The translations under genes were made by a program, and so were the position numbers. From NCBI GenBank assembly GCA_020466095.1, contig CM035806.1, positions 7,341,751 through 7,405,750 on the forward strand: 64,000 bases of DNA, read 5' to 3'. This document shows, in pieces, positions 35,473 through 47,191 of this stretch (position 1 is the first letter of the stretch; the number at the start of each line of letters is the position of its first letter). Under the pieces are notes generated by a model. The model saw only the letters and a program-made list of their open reading frames with translations. It was not told the DNA's origin and ran no database searches. This DNA comes from Chlorops oryzae (lineage: Eukaryota; Arthropoda; Insecta; Diptera; Chloropidae).

Positions 35473-36423
35473 ATAATTGGAATTTTCGCGACTTTTTTGA
35501 TAAAATTTAAAAACTTTGTTCCTGTGCCACAGCTTGGTGCAGCTGAATTACACAAAAAAAAATGGAAAGAAGAGACTCCCTTCTTCCATATTTTGACCAT
35601 GAAAACCGTGAGCAAGGCGGATCACATCTCTTTGTTCAATTAATACCGATGAAATACCGAATTTTCAAATTTTTATTTGGTTTTGAATATATTTTTTTAA
35701 ACAAGGATTATATTTAAAGAAAAAAATGTGTGTCATATCGCAAAAACAGAAAAATTGTTGGATGCTACAAAGATTTATGAAAATTTGACTTTTTTGTTTG
35801 CAAATAATTTTGTGATTTTAACACGTTTTTTTTTTTTTTTTTTTTTTTAAATCAAAAATTAATTTCTATTTCATTTAATTTCATTCTTCTTATTTAAATA
35901 TTAATCAACAAAACTTCATGATTACATTTTAAATTTTCGATTGTCGAAAAATATGATTTCTTTTCACTGTAAATCCCACTGTGCGACGCTTTTACACAAG
36001 CACAAAAAAAAAAAGAAAAAAAAACAGAAATAAAACAAAAAATGAATAATAGGAAAAAGAAAAAACATTGCATAGGATTAAAACAATGCTCCACGCTTTG
36101 CTATTGGAAGGGATTGTGTGCTTTGGACGCGAATTCAAACATGTACTACTGGCATTGATCACGAGTGTCTGCTGTTCAAAAGCAAACCGGAAGTGCTTGT
36201 TGCAAATCCAAAGCGAAGAATTTTTTTTCATATTTTTTTAATGGAAGTGCGACAACATGAAGTGTTCTGGGATAGGGTGATTGAACAAAAAAAAAAAAAA
36301 ACACACACACACAAATGATTTATGCATATCAGTACCCTGCAGTAAATGTGAGGCAAATTGACCCCTATGTTACCATAGTCACTTTATAGACAAAAGAACT
36401 AGATTCGCGGACAGTAGAATCTC
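35473..36423. other. Shc intron spacer
   Basis: Homopolymer-rich; no gene. The ~80-codon frames on both strands near 35900-36300 are composition artefacts. Confidence 0.45.
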
Positions 36424-37004
36424 CCCAGCGGGAAATGTCCCGCGGACATCCCCGATGACGTCCTAGTGACTTCGGAGCCGGAATGCATGCTATTTATGGT
36501 GACACTTTGTATGACATTTACACAGGAGCTGACAGTGACTTCAGCGGTGACATTATCACCGGAAGATAAGAAACTGTCACTGGTCATGCTAGGGGATGCG
36601 ATGGCGAAAAAAGCATTTGAGAGCACAGCACATTGCTCTTTTCTCTCTAAATGTCAATAATTTATTGAAACCAGTATTGATAACTCTCTTCTTTGCCCTC
36701 TCTTTGAATGTTTCGAAAATTTTAAAAAATCTATTTTTAACAATTTTTGTTCGCCTCTGCCAGGGATCGAACCCGCGATCTTCGGATTCTGAGTCGAGCA
36801 CTCATCGTCTACGCCACTTTATGCTAACGCTGAACTGACACTAAAACCTTATTTAAATTTCAGTAGCCAATGAGAGTCAAGCACATGAACAGCATCCCTC
36901 CACGATGACATGTCCTCCAAGATGTCATGCATGACAATGTCACCTATATGTCATCGATGACATTATTGGTGACTTTTTCATGCAGGAAATAATTTTCCGC
37001 TGGG
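36424..37004. mobile_element. CCCAGCGGRAAAT element A, carries a tRNA-like sequence
   Basis: The ends CCCAGCGGGAAATGT and ATAATTTTCCGCTGGG are inverted. A second copy of the same element is at 43080-43630. The interior is packed with GTGAC / GTCAC and GATGACAT motifs and includes a tRNA-like sequence on the minus strand. No target duplication could be fixed, so the superfamily is open. Confidence 0.65.
36750..36818 (-). other. tRNA-like sequence 1 (in element A)
   Basis: The minus strand has an A-box match TGGCGTAGACG and a B-box match GGTTCGATCCC 41 bp apart, the spacing of a tRNA gene. The stems are imperfect. Probably a tRNA-derived pseudogene that could still recruit Pol III. Confidence 0.5.
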
Positions 37005-37062
37005 TCACTATTGAGATTTTTTCCAACACTCACATAATATATTTGCTTCGCATGAATCAGAG

Positions 37063-37133
37063 GTCGCCGTAGCGCAGTGGATAGCGTGTGCGCTCAACAA
37101 TCCGAAGACTCGAATTCGAATCCCAGCGCCAGA
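37063..37133 (+). other. tRNA-like sequence 2
   Basis: A-box TAGCGCAGTGG is perfect; the B-box region reads AATTCGAATCC. The sequence lies 60 bp after element A. Not a clean cloverleaf. Confidence 0.5.
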
Positions 37134-37323
37134 GGGAGAAACTAGAATAATGGTAAAATTCGAAATTGCCCCTAACAGAAAGAAAAGAGTTTACACCCTT
37201 AATTCGCGAATCCTGTCACAGCTTCGTGCAAAAATTCCTGTCCAATAAATTTTGAAACCTTTATTTTTAGTTTTTTTTTCGAACAGAAATTTTTTAAGGC
37301 CTGTTAGGTACATATTTTTTAGT

Positions 37324-37389
37324 GCCGTAGATGGCTTAGATGCTAACTAACGCGGCGAGAGTCTCTGGGTTCAACTCCCAGCTGCGGTC
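37324..37389 (+). other. tRNA-like sequence 3 (best folded)
   Basis: GCCGTAG pairs with CTGCGGT as a 7-bp acceptor-like stem (with G-T pairs). The T arm is perfect, CTGGG-TTCAACT-CCCAG. A-box TGGCTTAGATG and B-box GGTTCAACTCC are present. The middle (34 nt) is shorter than a normal D plus anticodon arm, so this is a truncated tRNA-like fold, not a standard tRNA. Confidence 0.5.
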
Positions 37390-37524
37390 GTGGATGTTTT
37401 GGTCGTTTTTCTGCTTCTGTCTGGCCCAAGTGTATCACAATAACCTAATCTAACCAAGGTACCTATTATGTACCTACATACAATATAAAATATTGTCTAA
37501 TTAAAAAAAAAAGTTCGGCGTCCA

Positions 37525-37596
37525 GGCCGAGCAGGGATTTGAACTCACGGTCTACTGATAACAATTCACACTCTATCCAATTCGCTACGACCGGCC
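37525..37596 (-). other. tRNA-like sequence 4
   Basis: 72 nt. GGCCGGT and CTCGGCC pair in six positions. B-box-like AGTTCAAATCC; A-box TAGCGAATTGG with one mismatch. A run of ten T follows shortly after the 3' end, as in a Pol III terminator. Confidence 0.5.
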
Positions 37597-37957
37597 TCGA
37601 CCTGCGCTTTTCCGTTGACGTCCTAAAGCAAAAGTATACCTAACTGTAATCGTAATTGTCTGCCATATCTCTACTGCATCACTAGTTCAAGTGTCAACCA
37701 GATGTCAATAGCAGAATGCATTGTCAGGGGTATAGTGTGTCATCGGTACGGGTGACGGAGGAACTACCCAGTAGTCAGTAGGTTGCCCCCGATATTTGTG
37801 ACATACCAAAGTGCCAGTCCTTGATGACTAGCCATTTCACCTACCACATGAACCTGAAAGAGTAGATAGGCCTCAGCTCACATTTCCCTATTCGCTGCGT
37901 ATGATTGTTTTTGCTGTTGTCTGCTTTTACCTCGCATTCTGATCATTTGCCCGTCAA

Positions 37958-38030
37958 GCGTTCGATAGCGCAGTGGTTCAAACTATGACTCGATAGCCGG
38001 GAGGTTCGGGGTTCAATCCCTGCGGGCGGC
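37958..38030 (+). other. tRNA-like sequence 5
   Basis: A-box TAGCGCAGTGG and B-box GGTTCAATCCC are both perfect. CGTTCG pairs with CGGGCG in an acceptor-like stem, CTAT/ATAG form a middle stem, and TTTTT follows at once. Confidence 0.5.
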
Positions 38031-38270
38031 GAGAATTTTTCCTAAATTTTTTACTTTTTTTATAAATTAGAGCTTTTTTTTTTTGTTCATAGTTCAGTTA
38101 TTTTGGAAGACAAACATTTTCCCCTAAATTTTTAAGGTTTTATTATTATTTTTTTTTAATGGTTCATTTTCAAGTAAACAATTTTTGGAGTGAAAAAATT
38201 CGTTAAATACGTTTCCCAAAATCTGAGCAACCCTAGCAACTCAAGTGAGCATTTTGACCAAGAAATTAAA

Positions 38271-38351
38271 TTCGTTCGTTTAGCGTAATGGTTAAGGTGT
38301 TCGCCCAGCGATCTGGTGGTGGTCAGCGGTTCGAGGCTCGGTGGAGGCGAG
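38271..38351 (+). other. tRNA-like sequence 6
   Basis: A-box TAGCGTAATGG is perfect; the B-box starts GGTTCGAG but then diverges. It is longer than a normal tRNA (about 80 nt), perhaps with an enlarged variable region. Confidence 0.4.
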
Positions 38352-38914
38352 AAAATTTTAAGAGAAGTAAGATAAAAAAGATTTAAAATAAAAAATAGAT
38401 AAACAAAAAAATATGTATAATAATTAATAAAATAAATAAATTTAAAAAAATTCAAAACAAAAAATGAAATTTTTCTTTTTTCTCAGTCGCTGGTGCTAGG
38501 CCATTTTCCTGCCCCTTTTCGCTAGCGAAATGACTGGTTAAAGGTGGCGCATAAAAGGACGACCCGTCCCCGGCAATGAGATCGTAATGTTAAATTCGCC
38601 AGCGTCTTGGATAGGAAAGGGACCGATCCCCGACACCCAGTGACTAGTGAAATCGCTAGTGCTGTGGTGGCTCCGCTGACTACTGGGTAGTGAAAGATTG
38701 ACACAGTCACTAGTGTCATTTACAGCAGGGTAACTGAAATGTTCATTAAACACACACACACACACACACACACACACCAAGTAAAAAGAAAATAAAAGGG
38801 AAGAAAAAACCAAAATAGATATTTTCTTTTTAGATAAAAATGTGTATAGGGGTTTGTAGAATTAGCAGGAAAGCAAGCAAGCTCGATTTTTTTTTAACTT
38901 CTTTGATTACTTAC

Positions 38915-39131
38915 CCTTACATCGAATGACACACCCTTTTCCGATATAACTTCATCTGGATAAATGCATCCATCAGCAACTCCAGCGACAACAGCACCTC
39001 CAATGCCACCGCTATTGACCTTGGTGCTGCCATCGAAATCATTACGCGGCATATTGTCTGGTAATTCAATTATACGATAAAAACGATCTTCAATCGGTTT
39101 AATCCAATAGATTTTCGACCTTGAATAAAAG
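38915..39131 (-). CDS. Shc: Shc adaptor, first exon found (start of PTB)
   Basis: Encodes SKIYWIKPIEDRFYRIIELP, DNMPRNDFDG, a glycine/alanine-rich stretch, and GCIYPDEVISEKGVSFDVR, the N-terminal edge of the Shc PTB domain. The donor AGG|GTAAGT at 38914 is excellent. An acceptor TTTTCAG|C at 39132 and an open frame up to it suggest another, unidentified 5' exon. An internal ATG in DNMPRND is a possible alternative start. Confidence 0.85.
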
Positions 39132-39540
39132 CTGAAAAAAAAACGCGTTTTCAAGATCTTAGATAAAAGATTTGCAAGTTGCATATACATATGTATGTTC
39201 GCATTTTAAATTATAAGAGGCAATATTGCCAAATAAATTTTTTTAAATTTTAAATTAAAATAACCTCATTATAAGCATTTTTGAGCAGTATAATATCTAA
39301 ATATCCGCCATCTTTCTTAAATGAACGATGTTCCTATAGTAAAAATTTCAAAAATTTCATAAAAAAAATATTGTGCAAACGTGTCCTTCGTCGATTTATA
39401 GCATACGCAGTTCAGCCTGACGCCTATAATTCTCATTTTGTTCATTAATTTGGGACACATAAGACTTGCAGAATTTCTGAAAATTTTTCAGCACAGGCAG
39501 CGGCAAGGTGTGTAAGTTTGTCTTATTTAAGGGTTTTATG
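39132..39540. other. upstream of Shc exon; repeat shared with 60.9 kb
   Basis: The stretch from TAGCATACGCAGTTCAGCC (39399) onward is a diverged copy of 60922-61075. The 5' exon of Shc was not found. Confidence 0.45.
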
Positions 39541-40262
39541 TCGTTAGTGCTTGAGGTCTATCGATAGTTTCGACAATCGATAAATTCGATAATAGGTAGT
39601 TTCTAGTGTCCGACCGAAGTTACGGCTTCGGCTTCGGTAATCGGCATGATCGGCCAATTCTTAATCTTCGGCTTCGGCTGGAAAAAGCCGAATATTTTTG
39701 CATTTTAATGAAAGTAAAAAGGTCACGATAGATTTTCAATTGCTTCATTGGGACCTTTTACACTAGTGAATTATTGCCGTAAATTCTCACTTTGTCGGCG
39801 ACAACGGATTTTGTTTCCTTACTGTAAAATTTTTTGCATTCGGCCTTCGGCCGAAGTCTTCAACTCTGCCGATTGTTCGGCTTCGGCTAAAAATCCACCT
39901 TCGGTCGGACACTAGTAGTTTCTATTATAGACAATTTCAATAATCGGTAACTTCAATAATCGATGGTTTCAATAATCGATCATTTCAATAATCGATCTTT
40001 TAAACTATTTTATCTTTTAAATAATTCATAAATTCCATTATCGATAAATTCAATAATCGATACGTTCGATAATCGATTACAACAATCAGTAATTTAAATA
40101 ATCGATCATTTAAATAATCAATCATTTAAATAAAAGATTATTTCAACGACCGATAATTGATAATAATCGATCATTTCAAAAACCGATAATTTAAATATCT
40201 AATCGATCGTTTCGATAATCGATAAATTCAATAATCGAAAATTTGATAATTCGCAGTTTTTA
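39540..40262. repeat. degenerate ATCGATA/ATAATCGAT array
   Basis: Many short units of the form TTTCAATAATCGATA occur in tandem, interrupted by the hAT MITE at 39604-39914. Related ATCGAT-rich pieces are at 40705-40790, 42735-42800 and 61300-61370. Confidence 0.65.
39604..39914. mobile_element. hAT MITE, copy 2 (ends TAGTGTCCGACCGAAG)
   Basis: The same family as 14879-15271, in the opposite internal orientation, with its own perfect duplication GTAGTTTC. Confidence 0.85.
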
Positions 40263-40507
40263 TAAAGCGATAAATCAGCAGCGACAAAGTTGGTTTGATG
40301 GCGAGGGGCGCACGAAGAAGAGAGAAAGACGCTCCCACACCACATTCCCGAACGTCCCAAACTATCAAACCAACTTTTTTTGGCTCCTCGTTTGTGGCCT
40401 AATATGAACGGCGACTAATCGATAATTTCAATAATCGAATGTGGAAATTTTTTGGAATCTGTCCGTTAAAAAAAAAAAAATCCCCCTCTCTAACCGCCAG
40501 TGCCTCC

Positions 40508-40690
40508 ATTCTACAGCTAAGAGGCCATTTACACGTTAAGAAATTTCGATAATTAAACCCACTTTCTGTTGGATAGGGACGCACGGGGATGTGGTATGGT
40601 TGCGCTTTTCTCTCTTTCCCCTGCCTCCCTTGCCATCGAGAATTTGTTTCATAATCGAAATGTCTTAACGTGTAAATAGCGTATAAGTGA
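40508..40690. mobile_element. short element with ATTTACACGTTAAG ends
   Basis: Ends GGCCATTTACACGTTAAG and CTTAACGTGTAAATAGCG; the interior is shared with 15726-16153. Confidence 0.6.
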
Positions 40691-43079
40691 ATTTCAACGA
40701 AACAAAACTATCGATAGTTGTAAAAAAAAAACTATCGATGTTTTCGATAGTTTGAAACAATCGATAGTATCGATAGTGCTATCAATGGTTTCTCCATCTC
40801 TAATCCGGCCTCGTTAAGCAAAACGGAAACCAAGACGGCTGAACTGGGCCGAAATCAAAAAATCGTTTAAAAATTCATTTTATTTATTTATTAAGCTACT
40901 CTTCTCTTCTCTTTTCTTCTCTTCTGAACCAAGTACGTACAATGTATGTACGTTTGAATTGTATGCATTTATCTGCGCATACGTACATACATATATGTAT
41001 TTATGCAAGGTTTTTCTGCACGAATTCATTGTAATTCATGAAAAATTCCTAATGAAGCTTTCAATTTGCATCATTGGAACCGATTTGTCGCTTTAATCGC
41101 TGTCGTTATGTGGAATGCTTCGACATTAATTTAAAAATGAAAGAAATAAAAAACACAAATAGGGAAAAAATTCAAGATTTCGAAATCAGTTTCAATTTCA
41201 ATCGAGATATTCCGACACCCGCCACAAAAAACAAAAAAAAAAAAAAAAATCCCAATGAATTAATTTCCACTTTTGGCAATGTTAATGCGTACTGTACTGC
41301 TGCTTCCTGTTTGAAACTGACGCTGTGATGATACTCTTTTATATATCTACCACCATAATTTAAAATCGCTGGAAAATGTCGCGTGACTCGAATAGAAATG
41401 ATTTTGGACTAAACGGGGGGAAAAAAGTAACGAACAAAAATTACAGTCATTTGCGACGTTCCTTGGAGCTATTAAGTTATCAGAGCATGATTTTTACAAT
41501 TTTTAATTAAGTTATGCTATTTATATATACCTTACTAGCGGTTCTGCTAATGATAAATGTCAATGACCCAACCGTTATTTATTTACACGCGATGCAACAC
41601 GTACATACCTAATAAATGTAAACTAACTTTTCACTGCAAATTGGTTCATGCAATGCCCTAAATTTCGACCATATTCAAAGGGTATTTTTTTATTTTGCTT
41701 CTCATTTTGGGTAAATAAGTTTCAACTTTGCGCTGCCAAAACGGTATCAAGGAGAGTTCGGATGTAGTTAATGTACTTACTCGAAGAAGTCGTCTTCCAG
41801 TTATAGTTTTTCTTCATTTTAATGAAAAAATTTTCAAAAAATTCATACCCGCCTGGGAGGTACATAACATAGTACTATAGATGGCACTTGGCACTTGGCA
41901 AAAAACGTGTGTATTGAATTGAAGTAGGCCCCCTGTGTATGCATTCTTATGGAAAAATCAAAAACGTAGCACGCCCCCTGAAAATTCCGGTTCCGGTCTA
42001 ACAAATATTTTATAATCTTGTAACATGAACTAAAATTTTTGTTAAAAATCAGATACATATAAGTGTTAATCAAAAGTTTTTCATAAGAACTCATTATCTT
42101 TTACAGCAAAATATATTATTTTTATACAATTAAAAATAATTATATAAAATGTTGCTCATATTATTGATGAACGCTAAAGCAGAATACTCATGCGTCGAAT
42201 ATGACCGATTCTCAAAAAGTTTGAATTCCACCACAGAACAGCTGATATGAAAAAGTTATGAATTCCACCACAGAACAGCTGATATGAAATATTCAGTGAT
42301 ATCATAACTAAAATTGCTCGATACATAATTAGTGGCTCAAGTACTTATGACATATCATAATAAATAAAATGCATAAACTATATATTTTTGGATCTCTTCA
42401 GAATGATAAGGGTACAGAATTGCATAAACTATCATAAAAAACTTAAAAAGTTTTACATTAAAACGAAAACATTAAAAAATTTCAACGCAAGTATGTTTAG
42501 TTACAAAATTGAAGTGAATACTCCAAAAATTATAGCATCGCTAGTTCACCACGGAATTCGGTTGTTGTTGTAAGTGTCCCCTATATTACTATATGGATAG
42601 TCCTATAAGATCCCATAAAAAAATTTCCCTGCCCACTTTTCTGCCCTAAAACTCCACTAAAGATCATAAATATCTTTTAATATAGGGGCGATTCCCCTTA
42701 ACGAGCAACAGTGGTTTACGCTCCATGGCCTAGTGCTGAGAAACTATTGATAGTCGGCACCATCGATAGTCATCGATACTATCGGCTTTGAACATCGATA
42801 GTTTCCGCAAAAAAAAAAGCCCTGCAAATAGTATTCCTATTTGATGTCGCATGCATAAAAGGGGGCGGGGGTTTTTTTTTTGCTCGATAAATTCTCTCTA
42901 ATAAAAACGATGGACATTCTGGTATTTTATCGGAACATTGACCTCCTTAAAAGCGATTTAAACAACTATTCATTATGAGAGCAGCAGATATCATTCGCGT
43001 CATTTACTTGGAAACTCTTTTGCTTATTTTTCTGCTTGTATCAAATTTTTAAACGCTATCCACCTAAGGAGCGAACAGA
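40691..43079. other. gene-free intergenic stretch
   Basis: TCTTCTCT and TACATACATA microsatellite tracts near 40905-41000, a direct repeat of GAATTCCACCACAGAACAGC (42223 and 42259), and ATCGAT-rich debris. No supportable gene. Confidence 0.5.
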
Positions 43080-43630
43080 CCCAGCGGGAAATGTACCGCG
43101 GACATCCCCGATGATGTCCTAGTGACTTCGGAGCTGACATTTACACAGGAGCTGACAGGGACTTCAGCGGTGACATTATCACCGGAAGATAAGAAACTGT
43201 CACTGGTCATGCTAGGGGATGCGATGGCGAAAAAAGCATTTGAGAGCACAGCACATTGCTCTTTTCTCTCTAAATGTCAATAATTTATTGAAACCAGTTT
43301 GATTGATAAATCTCTTCTTTGCCCTCTCTTTGAATGTTTCGAAAATTTTAAAAAATCTATTTTTAACAATTTTTGTTCGCCTCTGCCAGGGATCGAACGC
43401 GCGATCTTCGGATTCTGAGTCGAGCATTCATCGTCTACGCCATTTTATGCTAACGCTGAACTGACGCTAAAACCTTATTTAAATTTCAGTAGCCAATGAG
43501 ATGCAAGCACATGAACAGCATCCCTCCACGATGACATGTCCTCCAAGATGTCATGCATGACAATGTCACCTATATGTCATCGATGACATCATTGGTGACT
43601 TTGTCATGCAGGAGATAATTTTCCGCTGGG
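43080..43630. mobile_element. CCCAGCGGRAAAT element A, second copy
   Basis: Nearly identical to 36424-37004 over its full length, with a short deletion after GACTTCGGAGC. Ends CCCAGCGGGAAATGT and ATAATTTTCCGCTGGG. This copy is outside the Shc exons seen. Confidence 0.7.
43378..43443 (-). other. tRNA-like sequence 7 (in second copy of element A)
   Basis: The same tRNA-like sequence as 36750-36818. The A-box is intact; the B-box carries one change (CGTTCGATCCC). Confidence 0.5.
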
Positions 43631-44420
43631 GAACGTATACAATTATGTATGTATGTGCATATGTACGTATGCCGGAGTCTCTTGGATTCCTCGTACTTTA
43701 TGGCTCATAATCAGAATAAATGCGACACGGCACATTTGACCCGCATGGCATGTTGTTCAGCTGAATGTGTGACTCATTCCGAAATGATTGGGAATTCTTG
43801 AAATGCATTTGTTTACACAAAAAGATGGATCATGTTAATACATTGGCATACATAAGCGCGCAATACCACATCTGATGTGTGTTTATATGGATATGCACAT
43901 ATGTATGTATGTACGTATGCTCGCTCATACAGTATGTGCAGGATTTAACAAGCTTTTCGTTCATCGAACTTGCGAGTAACTTTAGCTTCACTTTTGAAAT
44001 ACAATACATTTGATGCACTGGAACAAGACAGTGGAGTGAAGCGAAATTCACGAGTAACTGCAAATCGTTCTCTCTCTCTCTGCTCTCTCGCTCTCTTTCT
44101 CTCTTTTGCAAGCGAATATGTATGTATGGTATGTGCGTTGCAGGTCAAAAGGACCTCAATACGAAAAATCTTCTCTGAGTTTCATTCACACTTCGGGGAG
44201 GTGGACGGCCTTAATGAAAATGATATCAGTTCAATAATAATTTGTTGCAAAGAAAATTCGAATGTGCAAATACATACGTACTATATACATATATGTATAT
44301 GCTGAGTTGGGTGGTCGGTCACGATATATGTTATTTACAACTCAATATTTCGTGTTTCCATAAAATACCCAATCTACGAGCATTTCGTAGCTTTTAAAGA
44401 ATAATCTCAAATATTCTTAC
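43631..44420. other. gene-free stretch with TATG microsatellites
   Basis: TATGTATG and (CT)n tracts. No gene seen. Confidence 0.5.
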
Positions 44421-44664
44421 CAGGGCTCGGATTTTGATGCATTTTATAAATTTAAAGCATACTTTATGGCGTAAAAATTTTGTTCAACTCATATAAAGCT
44501 AAGAATTAAATCGATTTTTAACTTCAATATGAATTATTTTCAAGTTAGAAAAGTGGTTTGAAGTTAAACTTCACTAAAATTATTCGCAAAAGGTTGATTA
44601 GAGAGATTTTTGCCCCATAAAGTATGCTTTAAATTTTTTAAAAAGCATCAAAATCCGAGCCCTG
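44421..44664. mobile_element. hAT MITE family 1, copy 2
   Basis: Ends CAGGGCTCGGATTTTGATGC and GCATCAAAATCCGAGCCCTG with a perfect duplication ATTCTTAC. It is inverted in its interior relative to 19586-19828 and sits at the border of a dispersed repeat beginning TTACTAACATTATAAATACG. Confidence 0.9.
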
Positions 44665-44945
44665 ATTCTTACTAACATTATAAATACGAAAGTAACTCAG
44701 TCTGTATGTTTGTTACGCAATCACGCCTAAACTATTGAAACGATTTAAATGAAATTCGGTACGGGCATAAGTCTAGAGCCTGAGAAAGGACATAGGCGAC
44801 TTTTGAATGCGAAAAAAGGGGCGGATAATGGGTGGAAATAGAAGATGAAGAAGTTTGTATGGAAATTATGCTTGAAACTTATTTTTTAGACCTTTGATTT
44901 GATATTAATATAAATACGACATTCAAAGTTTGTAAAAATTGTCCA
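44665..44945. repeat. dispersed repeat (ACATTATAAATACGAAAGTA type)
   Basis: The phrase TATGTTTGTTACGCAATCAC followed by CTAAACTATTGAAACGATTT resembles a very common insect dispersed repeat often attributed to Helitron-like elements. The superfamily is not proven here. Confidence 0.4.
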
Positions 44946-44949
44946 TAAG

Positions 44950-45500
44950 AGGGGGAAAGAGGGGTTAAGGATGGTGAGAAAGGGAGAAAGGAGATCGAAA
45001 GAGTGGGGGAGAAGGAAAGAGGTAGAGAGAGGAAGATAGGGAGGAAAAGAGAGGGAAAGATGGGTAAAGAGGGGGAAGGAGGGGTGGAATGGGGGAAGAG
45101 GAGAAAGGAGAGGTGGAATGGGTAGAAGAGGGGAAATGAGGGGAAAGGAGGGGTGGAATGGGTAGAAGAGGGGAAATGAGGGGTGGGATGGGTAGAAGAG
45201 GGGAAAGGAGGGGTGGAAAAGGGAAAAGGAGGGTGGAAAGGGGAAAGGAGGAGATCAGAGGGGAAAGTTGGGGTGGAAAGGGGAAAGGAGGGGATCAGAG
45301 GGGAAAGTTGGGGTGGAAAGGGGAAAGGAGGGGATCAAAGGGGAAAGTTGGGGTGGAAAGGGGAAAAGAGAGGAAGGGAGGGGAGAATAGAGGACAAGTG
45401 AGAGAAAGAGAGGGAAAGGAGGAAAGAGAGGGAAAGGAGGAAAAGAGAGGGAAAGGAGGAAAGAGATAAGGTAAAGGAGGATAGGGAAAAAATAGGGAGA
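44950..45500 (+). repeat. purine-rich tandem repeat (GGGGAAAGGAGG-type)
   Basis: Almost pure purine on the plus strand, with a ~39-bp unit (AAGTTGGGGTGGAAAGGGGA then AAGGAGGGGATCAGAGGGG) repeated three times near 45260-45365. The long frames across it are repeat translation. Confidence 0.85.
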
Positions 45501-45932
45501 AGAATTATTAAACAGGTTGAGAAGAATTGAAAAGGGGTGAATGCAGAAAGTGCGTCAAAGAAAATATTTTTATGGTCTTCTGGTTTTTCATACATATATT
45601 CCTATTTATAACATTAAAGGTTTCGAAACTTGATATTGAAAAGGGTTGGTGACATCGCCCACCGCTAAATGTTGGCGACAGAGAAAAATTATTAATAGGG
45701 AAGTCTTTATGCTAATGTTTGTATGCTCCACCCAAAAATTTGAGCTGCAAAATAACAAAAACAAAAAAAATAAAACATAAACATAAAATGTGTGATTAAA
45801 AGAAATTTTGAAGAATCGTGCCGCACCGCACGCCGGCTGTTGTTTGTATTCAGCGTGCGTGTTTTAATCCCGAAGCGATTTTACTTCGAAAACAAAATTC
45901 GTGAAAGTGCGAAAATCCGGATAACAAATTAA

Positions 45933-45979
45933 ATGAAGCGAAAGCTACCGTCGTGGGCGGATACACGAGGAATTGTATT
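45933..45979 (+). CDS. candidate first coding exon, unknown gene
   Basis: The plus strand reads MKRKLPSWADTRGIV and then TT|GTAAGAG, a good donor, after 100 bp of GC-richer sequence with stops that looks like a 5' leader. No downstream exon could be identified. It could equally be chance. Confidence 0.2.
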
Positions 45980-46481
45980 GTAAGAGCTTGTAAGGGCAAC
46001 GGTGGTGATTGCGCCACGACGATGCCAAAGGAAGATAATCATTTTCGATTTCGAAGTAAATAAGGCTCTGCATACAATCCATAAAAAATAATAAGTAAGT
46101 AATTAAGCTTAAAACGAATTTTTTTTTGCCTGATTCCGTTTGACATTCGCTATAGCGCGCCTGTATGTTTACATTTCATTTTGGCTGGCGTTAAAAAAGT
46201 GTTGCCAGAACGTATGGAGCGCGCAATGATTTTACGATTGCACGTTGCGTGTTCAATAGCTGCGGAAACGTTTTCGCTCGATCATGCAATATTGAGTCGC
46301 TTTTCTCGTGTGTGGCTAACTTAAACATCAATTTCAAAAGTGTTAACCCCTTAATGCATGATATATTAAGCAAGTGAAAAAAATAAGTGTTTTCATTAAC
46401 CCTTTATTGCGTGATATACATATTACATATGTAAATGGGAAAAGATTTCTTTCGCAATAAATGGTTTTCTAAAGGCTTTAA

Positions 46482-47191
46482 GGGGGTCTTCTCATTGAGC
46501 AACTTTTTTTTCGACTTTTTTTTTTTGCATTTATTTATAGCTTGGGTAGTTGTGAATATGCCCCTAAAAGGATTTTTTGAAATTCGAAATAGTTTAGAGG
46601 ATATAGCCTTCTTTGTCGAGCAAGATCTGCGCTAAAACGAGTAATTTTTGCGTTGCTTCAAACTTTAAACGCGTTTATCTCGAAACCACGTTTTTCGAAC
46701 TGGCGGCCATGATATCTCCAGTTCAACTGAACCGATTTTCATGAAACAAAGTGGAATCGACGCAGAATTGTCACCATTCTCGGTGAACCTCGACCATATT
46801 TTAAAAAATTTTTTACTATTTTTTTTAAATCCACTAAATACTAAAAAAGCCCGAAAGCTAACTTTTTTTTTGGATGGCCGCATTTTGTAAATAAAAGGCA
46901 CAAAATTAGCTTGAGGTTCACCCGAGAATTACATCTATAATGATTATAACCCCGTTTTTTTTTCCAATTTCGGACGCTTCCGAACCCGGAAATCGTGGCC
47001 GCCGTGACGAACTTTTTTTTTCCATCCATTTGAAGTCTCATACCTTTTGAACACCCACGTATCTGGCAAAAAAAATTTTTTAATTACTTTGACCTTTGTA
47101 TGACAATAAATTAAAAATTTTCAATTTTCTTTGCGTTTTCAAATAAGATTTTTTAATGGGTCAAAAATACGGGTTTTTAATGTGAAGACCC
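46482..47191. mobile_element. TTAA MITE family, copy 3 (diverged)
   Basis: TTAA on both sides and ends GGGGGTCTTCTCATTGA / AATGTGAAGACCC. Many small deletions on the right half make it the most decayed copy. Confidence 0.85.

Noticed and set aside
37324..38030. calling the tRNA-like sequences functional tRNA genes
   Set aside because: Stems are imperfect, middle arms are too short or too long, and no confident anticodon can be read.
45158..45469. 103-codon frame of G, K, E, R
   Set aside because: Translation of the purine tandem repeat.
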